Part shown: positions 9,152 to 16,939 of the stretch, piece after piece
Numbering within the stretch: position 1 is the stretch's first letter
How the letters are laid out: each line of letters begins with the position of its first letter
Origin: DYGX01 sp035325905
GTDB lineage: Bacteria; Chloroflexota; Anaerolineae; Aggregatilineales; Aggregatilineaceae
Assembly (NCBI GenBank): GCA_035325905.1
Contig: DAOKYY010000042.1
Span: 1 to 28,709 of the forward strand
Direction: 5' to 3'
DNA length: 28,709 bases
Notes under the pieces: generated by a model
Seen by the model: only the letters and a program-made list of their open reading frames with translations
Told to the model about the DNA's origin: nothing
Databases searched by the model: none
Program-made: the position numbers and the translations under genes

Positions 9152-10198
9152 TTACTCGTACAGAACCGCCGCGATCTCTTCGTCGTCGATGTTCGTGGCG
9201 TCGTACCAGTAGAAGCCGGTGTCGATCTGCTCAGGCAGTTCTTCACCGCGCAGCGCCATCACCGCCGCCTCGACGGTGCGATAGCCGATGCCGATCGGGT
9301 TCTGGGTAATCGCGCCCTCCATCACGCCGGAGCGAATCGCATCCATCTGCGCCTGCCCGGAGTCGTAGCCGATCACCACGAGATCGCCTTCCATGCCCAG
9401 CTCTGTCACGGCGTTCAGAACGCCGATGGCCGAGCCTTCGTTGGCGCCGAAGAAGCCCTTGAGATCCGGGTGCGCCAGGATGATCGCCTTCGCCAGGTCG
9501 GTCGAGCGCAGGTGGTCGCCGCCGCCGTACTGGACGTCCACGATCTCGATGTCGGGATACTCTTCCTCGATCCGGTTCACAAAGCCGTCCACGCGGTCGA
9601 TGCCGGTGCGGCTGGTCTGGTCATGCGCGATCACGGCCACCTGCCCCTCGCCGCCGATCAGCTCCGCCATCTTGTCCGCCGCCAGCGCCGCCGCCGCGAC
9701 GTTATCCGTCGCCGCCGTCGTGAGCGGGATATCGCTGTCCACGCCGGAGTCAAAGGCGATCACCGGGATGCCTTCTTCCTGGGCGCGCTCCAGCAGCGGG
9801 ATCGCGGCCTGGCTGTCCAGCGCGGCGAAGCCCAGCGCGTCGGGGTCCTTGTCGAGCGCAGTCTGGAGCATTTCCATCTGCTTATCGACCTGCGACTCGG
9901 ACTCCGGGCCTTCGAAGGTGATGGTCACGCCGCACGCCTCGGCAGCCTGCTCAGCGCCGAGCTTAACCGCCTGCCAGAACTGGTGCTGGAAGCCCTTCGA
10001 AATCAGCGGGATATAGTATTCCTCGGCCTCGATCTCAGCGCGGTTTTCTTCGGTGCAGTACGGCACCCACTCAGCCTCTTCCTCAGGCTCTTCAGTCGGC
10101 TCAGGGGTGCTGTCGCTCTGCGGATAGACGACGCCCACGGAGAGGGTCAGCGCAAAAACCAGAACAAAAAGCATGGCAAACAGTCTGCTGAGTTTCAT
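9152..10198 (-). CDS. Ribose-type ABC transporter substrate-binding protein (RbsB-like)
   Basis: Extracellular sugar-binding subunit, 348 residues. A Sec signal (1-26, ending VVYPQ) is followed by an acidic low-complexity linker STPEPTEEPEEEAE and then a periplasmic-binding-protein domain 4 with QVAVIAHDQTSRTGIDRVDGF and DLVVIGYDSGQAQ, the usual ligand-contact regions. No lipobox cysteine is present. It is the last gene of the minus-strand operon after the RbsA-type ATPase and RbsC-type permease. A GGGAGAC Shine-Dalgarno lies about 10 bp upstream. Substrate unknown; a pentose, fucose or related sugar is suggested by the nearby mutarotase. Confidence 0.9.
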   Translation of the reverse strand: MKLSRLFAMLFVLVFALTLSVGVVYPQSDSTPEPTEEPEEEAEWVPYCTEENRAEIEAEEYYIPLISKGFQHQFWQAVKLGAEQAAEACGVTITFEGPESESQVDKQMEMLQTALDKDPDALGFAALDSQAAIPLLERAQEEGIPVIAFDSGVDSDIPLTTAATDNVAAAALAADKMAELIGGEGQVAVIAHDQTSRTGIDRVDGFVNRIEEEYPDIEIVDVQYGGGDHLRSTDLAKAIILAHPDLKGFFGANEGSAIGVLNAVTELGMEGDLVVIGYDSGQAQMDAIRSGVMEGAITQNPIGIGYRTVEAAVMALRGEELPEQIDTGFYWYDATNIDDEEIAAVLYE

Positions 10199-10542
10199 GT
10201 TATTTTGTCTCCCTCAGATCACCTGAAGTCGTACGATGGTTGGTTCCTTGCTGCGGTCATGCAAAGTGCCAGGATAGGGGTTAGTCCTGCGCCCCTGGAT
10301 CGCCCGCCCGATCGCGAGCGCGCTGGCCTGGCGATGGCAGAGCTGGCCGGTTGTCCTCCTTTCTATTCGTCATGNNNNNNNNNNNNNNNNNNNNNNNNNN
10401 NNNNNNNNNNNNNNNNNNNNNNNNNNNNNNNNNNNNNNNNNNNNNNNNNNNNNNNNNNNNNNNNNNNNNNNNNNTCTATTCGTCATGCCGCAAGCTGTCT
10501 CGGCTGGCGCCTCGTAGAGCGGCTCTCGCACAATGCGCGGGG
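10199..10542. other. Intergenic region between rbsC-type and rbsB-type genes, including the assembly gap
   Basis: 344 bases with no recognised gene. An imperfect hairpin at 10269-10298 (CCAGG with CCTGG, with AGGGG and CCCCT nested) precedes rbsB and could set its expression relative to the permease. A 30-codon open frame on the minus strand starting at 10374 is adjacent to the gap and cannot be judged. Confidence 0.5.
10375..10474. other. Assembly gap of 100 N
   Basis: Exactly 100 N, the conventional placeholder for a gap of unknown size. Each side carries the same 13 bases TCTATTCGTCATG (10362-10374 and 10475-10487). Confidence 0.98.
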
Positions 10543-11541
10543 CTAGGCCCGGCGGCGGATGATGTCCAGATAGACCGCGCCGATCAGAATCGCGCCGGTG
10601 ACGACGATCTGCCATTCCGGGTCAACGGACATGATCCGTAAGCCGTTGATCAGCACGCTCATCACGAACGCACCGATGATCGTGCCCATGATCGTCCCTT
10701 CGCCGCCGCTTAGCGAGGTGCCGCCGATCACCACCGCCGCGATCGCGTCCAGCTCGTAGCCCTGCCCCAGCGCGGGCTGCGCGGAATTGAGCCGCGCCGC
10801 CATCAGCACACCGCCCAGCCCGGCGAACAGCCCCCCCACGGTATAGACCAGCGTCTTCCAGAACTTGACGTTGACGCCCGATAGGCGCGTCGCTTCCTCG
10901 TTGCTGCCGAGCGCGAACGTATAGCGGCCCAGCACGGTGCGATTCAGCAGGAAGGCCGCCACGATCGCCGCGCCAAACAGGATCAGCACCGCGTTCGGGA
11001 TCTCAAACTCCGGGAAGACTTTTCCGATCAGCGACCCCAGCGCGATCGAGCGGAACGCTGGCGCGTCGTTGAAGTAGATCGGGCGCAACTCCGACAGGAC
11101 CAGCGCCAGCCCTTTGGCGATGTACATCATGCCGAGCGTCGCGATAAATGGCGGGACTTTCATCCGCGAGATGACCGTCCCGTTGATCAGGCCGGCCAGC
11201 CCGCCCATCAGCACGCCGCCCACGATCCCGACGCCGACCGGCAGGCCCCAGTTGATGGTAAACACGGCCGCCATCACGCCCGAAAACGTCATGACGGTTC
11301 CGATGGACAGGTCAATGCCGCCGGTGATGATCACGAAGGTCACGCCCAGGGCCAGCACGCCGTTGACCGAGGTCTGTAGCAAAATCCCCACAACGTTGTT
11401 GAAGGTCATGAAGTGCGGCGACGCCAGCGAGAAGTAAACCAATAGCAAAATCAGTGCGCCGAACGCGAGGAACTTTCGCGTTGCGTCCGCGCGCAGCATC
11501 GAGCGACCTGAGATCTTCTTGGGGACAACCGTAACGTCCAT
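10543..11541 (-). CDS. Ribose-type ABC transporter permease (RbsC-like)
   Basis: Membrane subunit of a monosaccharide importer, 332 residues with 8-10 hydrophobic segments. It shows the family hallmarks ITGGIDLSIGTVM (about 73-85), KVPPFIATLGMM, the cytoplasmic ATPase-contact region GSNEEATRLSGV and VVIGGTSLSGGEGT near the C-terminus. Length is normal. It follows the ATPase gene by 35 bp on the same strand and precedes the binding protein, the standard RbsA-C-B order. The gene is complete; the assembly gap lies downstream of its stop. Confidence 0.93.
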   Translation of the reverse strand: MDVTVVPKKISGRSMLRADATRKFLAFGALILLLVYFSLASPHFMTFNNVVGILLQTSVNGVLALGVTFVIITGGIDLSIGTVMTFSGVMAAVFTINWGLPVGVGIVGGVLMGGLAGLINGTVISRMKVPPFIATLGMMYIAKGLALVLSELRPIYFNDAPAFRSIALGSLIGKVFPEFEIPNAVLILFGAAIVAAFLLNRTVLGRYTFALGSNEEATRLSGVNVKFWKTLVYTVGGLFAGLGGVLMAARLNSAQPALGQGYELDAIAAVVIGGTSLSGGEGTIMGTIIGAFVMSVLINGLRIMSVDPEWQIVVTGAILIGAVYLDIIRRRA

Positions 11542-11576
11542 ACGCCGCCAGTCCTGTTCTGAATACTAGGGCTGTC

Positions 11577-13088
11577 TTATTGAACGACAGCGCTGCGCTG
11601 CGTGGCGAACTGCATAATCTTCTCTTGAGTGGCGTCGGCGCTGCTCAGCTCGCCGGTGATCCGCCCCTCGCACATCACGATGATCCGGTGGCTCATCCGC
11701 AGAATCTCTGGTAACTCGGACGAAATCATCACGATCGATTTGCCCTGCCGCGCCAGATCGTTCAGCAGCCGGTAGATCTCGCTCTTGGCGCCGACATCGA
11801 TGCCGCGCGTCGGCTCGTCGAAGATCAGGATGTCGGTATCGGCGGTCAGCCATTTGGCGATCACGAGCTTCTGCTGGTTGCCGCCGGAAAGGTTCTTGAC
11901 CTTCTGCTGCAAGCTGGGGGTCTTGATCGCCAGCATCTCGACAAAGCGGTGGGCCGTCGCGCGAATTTTCGCCTGCTGCACCACGCCGATCCGGTTCAGA
12001 AAGCGCTGGAAAGCCGCCAGCACGATGTTGGTTTCCACATCCATATCGAGCGTCAGGCCGTAACGCTTGCGGTCTTCGGACAGATAGCCGATTCCGTGGC
12101 GGACCGCGTCGCGCGGGTGCCGGATCTGCACCTTCTTGCCCAGGACGTAGATTTCGCCGGAGTCGATCGGGTCGGCGCCGAAGATCGCGCGCGCCACCTC
12201 GGTTCGTCCCGCGCCCATCAGCCCGGCGAAGCCCACGATCTCGCCCCGCTTCAGCTGGAAGCTGACGTCGCGGACGGTGCGCCCCCGGTTCAGATGGCGC
12301 ACGTCGAGCACGATTTCGTGGCTGTTGCCTTCCGGGATTTCAGGCGACGCCTCGTAGATCGTCCGACCGACCATCATGCTGATGATCCGATTGATATCAG
12401 CGGCCTCGATCGGCACGGTGTCGATATAGCGCCCGTCGCGCATGACCGTGATCCGGTCCGCGATTTGGAACAGTTCTTCCAGGCGGTGGGTGATGTAAAC
12501 GATGCCTACCCCTTTATCGCGCAGCTGGCGGATGATGCGGAACAGCTCGGCGATCTCCGCTTCGGTCAGCGCCGCCGTCGGCTCGTCCATGATCAGCACT
12601 TCGGAGTTGAACGACAGCGCCTTGGCGATCTCGACCATTTGCTGCTTGGCGACCGTCAGGTCCGCTACCTTCGTGCGCGGATCCAGATCGATATGCATCG
12701 TCGCCAGAAGCTCCCGCGTCTGCTCGTTGATCGCCCTGTCGTCCAGCAGAAAACGGGGCGAGCGGCGCGGCTCGCGGCCAATGAAGATATTCTGCGCCAC
12801 GGTGAGATGTGGCATCAGGTTGAGTTCCTGGTGGATCATGGAGATGCCGTGCTGCTGCGCGGCGCGCGGGTTGGAGAGGTGGACTTCTTTGCTGCGAAAG
12901 CAAACCTGTCCCGCATCTTTCGTGTAGACGCCGGCCAGCACTTTCATCAGGGTCGATTTCCCGGCGCCGTTCTCTCCGACCAGCGCATGAATCTCGCCCG
13001 CGCGCAGGTCGAAGTGACAGTTCTCGAGCGCGTGCACGCCCGGAAAACTCTTTTCGATGCCTTCCATGACCACTAAATCATTGTTCAT
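11577..13088 (-). CDS. Ribose-type ABC transporter ATP-binding protein with two ABC domains (RbsA-like)
   Basis: Energises the monosaccharide importer; 503 residues in two tandem nucleotide-binding domains. Domain 1 has Walker A GENGAGKST (38-46) and Walker B LIMDEPTAAL. Domain 2 has the family's degenerate Walker A (GLMGAGRTEVAR), a good signature NLSGGNQQKLVIAKWL and Walker B IFDEPTRGID. I use ATG 13088, which has GAGGGG 5 bp upstream; GTG at 13094 is in frame but overlaps that ribosome site. It is first in the transporter operon, behind a promoter whose -10 overlaps a LacI operator. Confidence 0.93.
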   Translation of the reverse strand: MNNDLVVMEGIEKSFPGVHALENCHFDLRAGEIHALVGENGAGKSTLMKVLAGVYTKDAGQVCFRSKEVHLSNPRAAQQHGISMIHQELNLMPHLTVAQNIFIGREPRRSPRFLLDDRAINEQTRELLATMHIDLDPRTKVADLTVAKQQMVEIAKALSFNSEVLIMDEPTAALTEAEIAELFRIIRQLRDKGVGIVYITHRLEELFQIADRITVMRDGRYIDTVPIEAADINRIISMMVGRTIYEASPEIPEGNSHEIVLDVRHLNRGRTVRDVSFQLKRGEIVGFAGLMGAGRTEVARAIFGADPIDSGEIYVLGKKVQIRHPRDAVRHGIGYLSEDRKRYGLTLDMDVETNIVLAAFQRFLNRIGVVQQAKIRATAHRFVEMLAIKTPSLQQKVKNLSGGNQQKLVIAKWLTADTDILIFDEPTRGIDVGAKSEIYRLLNDLARQGKSIVMISSELPEILRMSHRIIVMCEGRITGELSSADATQEKIMQFATQRSAVVQ

Positions 13089-13286
13089 CCTCACCCCTCT
13101 GATCGTCCTGCGGGGGATTGACGTTCGGTCAGCTTGCGGATGCGCTCAATCGGCGGCTATGCGCCTTCGGTGATTCTGCCCGACCGGGCGGGCAAGGAAC
13201 CCGGACACATGGTTCAGACCACGAGGTCGCCGGTGCGACCCCAATCGACTCATATCGACGCTTAAGACTAGATCATGCCAGGCGAC

Positions 13287-13302
13287 ATGATACCGATAAC
13301 AT
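13287..13302. promoter_or_regulatory. Putative LacI operator at the rbsA-type promoter
   Basis: ATGATACC-GATAACAT, one mismatch from a perfect palindrome. It matches 15 of 16 bases of the core of the palindrome upstream of the nearby lacI gene (14995-15010) read on the opposite strand. It overlaps the -10 element of the rbsA-type promoter, so binding should repress. Confidence 0.75.
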
Positions 13303-13326
13303 ATCATAGACCTATACGGCTGTCAA
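13298..13326 (-). promoter_or_regulatory. Promoter of the rbs-type transporter operon
   Basis: On the minus strand, TTGACA (13326-13321), 17-bp spacer, TATGTT (13303-13298). The -10 is partly covered by the operator. The promoter leaves an untranslated leader of about 200 bp ahead of the ATPase gene, in which I see no riboswitch. Confidence 0.65.
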
Positions 13327-13345
13327 ACGCCTGGCGGTCGCCACT

Positions 13346-13762
13346 TTACGGGGCGACAACGCCGATCGTCAGCATGACATTCGCCCACACCCGCGCCTCG
13401 CCGGTCGCAATCACCAGCCCGACCTCCGGGCGCTGCGCGAAGGCGTAAAAGGCGAAGCGGTCGAGCGGCTGGAGCGGGATCCCTGGCAGATGCGCGCGGA
13501 ATTCCGCGAAAATCGGCGGCTCGCCGCCATCGCTCGGCTGCATGACGTGCGCGGCCTCGACGGGGATCGCCGTCACGAGCGTTTCAAGCACGTCGGTCGC
13601 GTTGATCAGCCCCGGCCGCAGGTTGAGATACACGTGCGCCGCCGCCGGGTTGGTGTGCGTCCCGAACGGGAAATTGCCGTCCGCGATCAGGACCATACTG
13701 CCATGCCCCATCGTCCCAAGCGCGCTCAAGATCGCCGGGTGAGTGAGTGTCGAGCGTAACAT
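13346..13762 (-). CDS. RbsD/FucU-family sugar mutarotase, divergent
   Basis: Family members interconvert anomers or pyranose/furanose forms of ribose or fucose, so that the imported sugar meets its kinase or isomerase. The 138-residue protein keeps the landmark His20 (GTMGHGS) and Asp28 (IADGNFP) at the same positions as E. coli RbsD, and the C-terminal ARVWANVMLTIGVV aligns with the usual YANVxLxxGV. Two deviations are visible: the usual GHGD/GHTD aspartate (position 22) is serine, and the C-terminal active-site tyrosine is tryptophan. It lies between the lacI gene (127 bp upstream) and the transporter operon on the same strand. Activity on a non-standard sugar is possible. Confidence 0.85.
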   Translation of the reverse strand: MLRSTLTHPAILSALGTMGHGSMVLIADGNFPFGTHTNPAAAHVYLNLRPGLINATDVLETLVTAIPVEAAHVMQPSDGGEPPIFAEFRAHLPGIPLQPLDRFAFYAFAQRPEVGLVIATGEARVWANVMLTIGVVAP

Positions 13763-13786
13763 CTAATCGAGCCTTTCTGTGCGCTG

Positions 13787-13807
13787 GGCGCCGGTCGATC
13801 CGGCGCC
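13787..13807. other. GC hairpin upstream of the mutarotase gene
   Basis: GGCGCCGG-TCGAT-CCGGCGCC, a perfect 8-bp stem with a 5-nt loop, in the lacI-mutarotase gap. No T-run follows on either strand. It may partly uncouple the two genes. Confidence 0.35.
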
Positions 13808-13889
13808 GCTCCAATCGCCCTCTGACACGCGGGGAAACAGGCGCTCCTGCGCCCCCGCCACCTTCTACTATACAACCGATTTGCCGTTT

Positions 13890-14915
13890 TCAATCCTCGG
13901 CAGGGCGCGTGCCCGGCGGCGGACCGCTGGATCGCCGAAAGACGAACTCAGGCGGCAGAATCGTCTCCTGCGGCCCGTCCGGCCCTTTGCCTTCCAGCCG
14001 GTCGAGCAATAGCAGCGTCGCCTGACGCCCCATCTCGTAGGCAGGCTGCATCGCCGACGTGAAAAAGGGATCGATCACCATGGTCGGCGGCAGATCGTCG
14101 AACGTGACGAACGATACGTCTTCTGGCACGCGCAGGCCGCGCTCGACCAGCGCGCGTACCGCGCCCACCGCGATAAAATTGTTCGCCGTGAAAAACGCGG
14201 TCGGGCGCGGGCTGGCTTCCAGCGCGCGGCGCGCCATCGCGTAGCCGCTCTCGACCGAGTACGTCCCGTACTCAAGCAGGCCCGCCGGAGCATCCAACCC
14301 CGCCTCGCGCAGCGCGCGCTGCCAGCCTGCCACCCGGTCGGCGGCGGTCGTCACGTCGGCAGGGCCGCTCAGCATGGCGATCCGCCGGTGGCCCAGGTCG
14401 AGCAGATGCCGCACCAGGCGGTACGCGCCTAGCTCGGAGTCGCAGCGCACGCTGTCAATCGACTGCCCTGGAAGCTGCCGGTCGAGCAAGACCAGCGGGA
14501 TTGTCTTGTCCTGCAACAGAGCGACTGAGTCCGGCCGGCTACGCGCGGGGACGAGCAGCAGCCCGTCGATCTGCTTCTGCATCAGTACGCGGATATATTC
14601 CTGCTCCTCCTCAGGCGATTCGTCGGTATTGCAGAAGATCACGCTAAACCCCAGCTCGCTGGCGGTGTCTTCGACGCCGCGCGCGATGGTCGTAAAGAAG
14701 GGGTTGGTGATGTCGGTGACGATCAGGGCGATGGTCTGGGTCTGCTTAAAGCGCAGGCTGCGCGCCAGGGCGTTGGGGATGTAACCTAGCTCCGCAATCG
14801 CCTCCTCGACGCGACTGCGCGTGTCCTGGCTGATGTAGCCCGAATTGTTGATGACTCGTGAGACGGTCATCTTGGAGACGCCGGCCCGTTTTGCGACATC
14901 AGCGATGGTGCTCAT
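13890..14915 (-). CDS. LacI-family transcriptional regulator of the rbs-type locus
   Basis: Sugar-responsive repressor, 341 residues. Helix-turn-helix IADVAKRAGVSKMTVSRVIN (4-23), hinge NALARSLR, then an effector domain (about 60-330) with TDITNPFF, GHRRIAMLSG and TFDDLPPT, all standard for the family. Its own promoter holds a 20-bp palindrome, and nearly the same site overlaps the promoter of the downstream transporter genes, so the sequence itself links this regulator to that operon. ATG start at 14915. Read as a local repressor released by the transported sugar. Confidence 0.93.
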   Translation of the reverse strand: MSTIADVAKRAGVSKMTVSRVINNSGYISQDTRSRVEEAIAELGYIPNALARSLRFKQTQTIALIVTDITNPFFTTIARGVEDTASELGFSVIFCNTDESPEEEQEYIRVLMQKQIDGLLLVPARSRPDSVALLQDKTIPLVLLDRQLPGQSIDSVRCDSELGAYRLVRHLLDLGHRRIAMLSGPADVTTAADRVAGWQRALREAGLDAPAGLLEYGTYSVESGYAMARRALEASPRPTAFFTANNFIAVGAVRALVERGLRVPEDVSFVTFDDLPPTMVIDPFFTSAMQPAYEMGRQATLLLLDRLEGKGPDGPQETILPPEFVFRRSSGPPPGTRPAED

Positions 14916-14992
14916 AGGACACCCTCACTCCGACGCGGGGCGAAAGCGCGGGTGCCGCGACCGGCGCCCCGCGCAAAACAAGTCTGCGAGGA

Positions 14993-15012
14993 CTATGTTA
15001 TCGGTAACATAG
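14993..15012. promoter_or_regulatory. Putative LacI operator at the lacI promoter
   Basis: CTATGTTA-TCGG-TAACATAG, perfect 8-bp arms with the central CG typical of LacI-family sites. It starts 4 bp downstream of the -10 element and so covers the transcription start. The same core occurs at 13287-13302. Confidence 0.82.
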
Positions 15013-15016
15013 TGAC

Positions 15017-15046
15017 AAGATAGCACGAATAACCAGCGGATGTCAA
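15017..15046 (-). promoter_or_regulatory. Promoter of the lacI gene of the rbs-type locus
   Basis: On the minus strand, TTGACA (15046-15041), 18-bp spacer, TATCTT (15022-15017). The arrangement of promoter then operator mirrors that of the other lacI gene at 1854-1901. Confidence 0.65.
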
Positions 15047-15094
15047 GCGTACCGGCTGCCAGACCGGGGCGCGCCGTCACCCGGTAGACAGCGT

Positions 15095-15121
15095 GCAGGC
15101 CGGGGAATATCCCCGGCCTGC
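15095..15121. terminator. Strong GC hairpin between cupin and lacI
   Basis: Perfect 11-bp stem GCAGGCCGGGG/CCCCGGCCTGC with an AATAT loop, 50 bp after the cupin stop. It lacks a T-run, so it may be a U-poor terminator or an mRNA end-protecting hairpin. Confidence 0.5.
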
Positions 15122-15170
15122 GCCATTTCGCGCGCCAGTTTGCGGCGTGGCCGTGCCGGCGCGCGACAGG

Positions 15171-15551
15171 TTAGTGATGGTGCGCGTCGGCCTCGGCTTC
15201 GGCCCTGGTGCGGTGAACTGTGCCGTCGGCATGTTCCGGCGGCGCATAGAGCGTGTACAGCTTGAGCGGCTCGTCGCGCGACGTGTTGATCACGTTGTGC
15301 TCGGCGCCCGCCGGAATCACCACCGCCGACCCATCCCGCAGCGGGATTTCCTGCCCATCGATGAGCGCCTTCCCCTCACCTGCCTCAACGCGGATAAACT
15401 GGTCGGTATCGGGGTGCGTCTCCTGCCCGATATCCTCCCCAGGCTTGAGGGCCATTAGCACCAACTGGGTCTTTGGGCCGGTGAACAGCACCTTGCGGAA
15501 ATACTCGTTCTCAATCGTCGCCTGTTCGATATCGACGGAGTACCCGGACAT
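15171..15551 (-). CDS. Small cupin-domain protein
   Basis: Single-domain cupin of 126 residues, probably cytoplasmic. Motif 1 (PGEDIGQETHPDTDQFIRVEAG, 38-59 region) has His46 but Asp48 where the second metal histidine usually stands. Motif 2 (IPAGAEHNVIN, 79-89) has the expected His85. The C-terminus ends in three histidines after an acidic stretch and may bind metal. Strong AAGGAG ribosome site. It lies 142 bp after the sulfur operon on the same strand, with a possible TACAAT -10 at 15603-15598, so it is probably a separate unit. Function is not predictable beyond small-molecule or metal binding. Confidence 0.85.
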   Translation of the reverse strand: MSGYSVDIEQATIENEYFRKVLFTGPKTQLVLMALKPGEDIGQETHPDTDQFIRVEAGEGKALIDGQEIPLRDGSAVVIPAGAEHNVINTSRDEPLKLYTLYAPPEHADGTVHRTRAEAEADAHHH

Positions 15552-15597
15552 AGCCTTTTCTCCTTTACAGCGTTCCGCGCAAACACATACATCCCAG

Positions 15598-15603
15598 ATT
15601 GTA
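15598..15603 (-). promoter_or_regulatory. Possible -10 element for the cupin gene
   Basis: TACAAT on the minus strand, 47 bp upstream of the cupin start. No convincing -35 is visible at the right distance. Confidence 0.3.
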
Positions 15604-15693
15604 CACAGACCGCTCCCGCTGCGGCGCGGCTGGCGCGAGAACGAAAAGACTGGACGATCAGCGAAGCCAGGCGCGCACGCAGCGCGGGCGATC

Positions 15694-16929
15694 CTAGCCG
15701 CAGCCCCCGCCCGACGGGCCGCGCGCGACCTGCAGCTTGACCTTCGGCGTGTAGTCCAGCTCGTAGGCGTGCAAGTCGGGTCGCGCTACAGGATAGCGCG
15801 ATCCCAGCGCCGAAGTGAACGTGAACGCCAACCGGTCAGGCGCTTCCGAGATCAGCGAGTGCTCAGCCTTGAAGGCGTCGCTGGCGAAGGTGTCCAGCCA
15901 GCCGTTGATGCCGCCTTCGAGGATATACACGTTCGCGACGCTCTCGGCGACGAGAATCTTCCACGCCTCGGTCGCCTCGTCCTCGCCGTTGCTCATCACA
16001 ACGTTCAGCGTGTTCGGCGGCTCGGCGCGCAACTCCTCGGCCAGATCGGTCATCGTGTTCAGCGGCGTGTGGCGGGCGTCCACCAGGTGGAAGCGGTTGT
16101 AATCGGACTCGCTGCGCACGTCCAGCAGGTTCACTTTCAGTTTCTTGTCGTACATTTTTTCGAGCAGCTCGCCGGGGTGGATTTGCACTTCGCGCGCCGC
16201 AAGCAGCGCGCCTTTTTCCTCCTCGATGGCCTTCCAGCGATCCTCGGTCGTCGGCTGGCCGATCACCAGCACGGCCAGCGCCAGCGCGACCAGCCCGCCC
16301 GCCGCCGCAAACCGCCAGCGTGGACGTTCCGCCGGGTCGGTTTTGCCGCCGATAACCTTTTCAAGATACTCGGCGCCATAGAAGATCAGAAAGGCCATCA
16401 CGGTGATCAGCACCACGACGACGCCGGTCGGCAGGCCGAGAAACTCCGGCACGGTGTAACGCCCCAGGTACGACGAGTTCCAGAAGTTCTCGAACGCGCC
16501 GACCGTCTCGCCGAACAGAAAGATGCCGAAGAACGCCCCCAGCGTGAAGAAGATGCCGTCGATCTTGCCGGTGGCCGAGGCGACCAGCGATGTGCCGGGG
16601 CAGAACCCGCCGATGATGAACCCGACGCCCATCACCAGCCCGCCGACGATGCCCGGCCAGAGATAGGTGGGGTTGACCCACACCAAGTTGTAGTCGAGCA
16701 AGCCGAGCGCGCTGGTCAGGAAGATCAGGATCATCGCCGTGACAATCGCGCCGAACATCACCTTCAACACGGTCAGGTCTTTGAAGTAGAACTGGGCGGC
16801 GAGCTTCTTGGAATTGCCAAACCCAGCGATCTCCAGCACGAAGCCAAACGCGAACCCGATCACGATATAGACGATGTACGATCCCCAATGACCGAAGAAG
16901 TCCGACAGGGTCAGCGGAAAGGGCGCCAT
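15694..16929 (-). CDS. YeeE/YedE-family sulfur transporter half (PmpB-like) fused to a Cys-less rhodanese domain
   Basis: Membrane protein of 411 residues. Residues 1-225 hold about six helices with the family motif GGFCPGTS around Cys110, the kind of cysteine that relays thiosulfate or sulfane sulfur in YeeE. Residues 250-347 form a rhodanese-like domain (LLDVRSESDYNRFHL ... NVYILEGGINGWL), but the active-site cysteine position reads VMSNGEDEA, so Ser313 replaces Cys and persulfide transfer by the usual route is not possible. The only other cysteine is Cys410 in the C-terminal tail GGGCG. ATG 16929 follows the partner gene by 10 bp with GGGGGAG ahead of it; longer upstream starts would run into that gene. 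Probably a membrane partner of the adjacent YeeE half. Confidence 0.9.
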   Translation of the reverse strand: MAPFPLTLSDFFGHWGSYIVYIVIGFAFGFVLEIAGFGNSKKLAAQFYFKDLTVLKVMFGAIVTAMILIFLTSALGLLDYNLVWVNPTYLWPGIVGGLVMGVGFIIGGFCPGTSLVASATGKIDGIFFTLGAFFGIFLFGETVGAFENFWNSSYLGRYTVPEFLGLPTGVVVVLITVMAFLIFYGAEYLEKVIGGKTDPAERPRWRFAAAGGLVALALAVLVIGQPTTEDRWKAIEEEKGALLAAREVQIHPGELLEKMYDKKLKVNLLDVRSESDYNRFHLVDARHTPLNTMTDLAEELRAEPPNTLNVVMSNGEDEATEAWKILVAESVANVYILEGGINGWLDTFASDAFKAEHSLISEAPDRLAFTFTSALGSRYPVARPDLHAYELDYTPKVKLQVARGPSGGGCG

Positions 16930-16939
16930 AGTCTCCCCC

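Noticed and set aside
10375..10474. Coding frames running through the N stretch
   Set aside because: They exist only because N blocks contain no stop codons.
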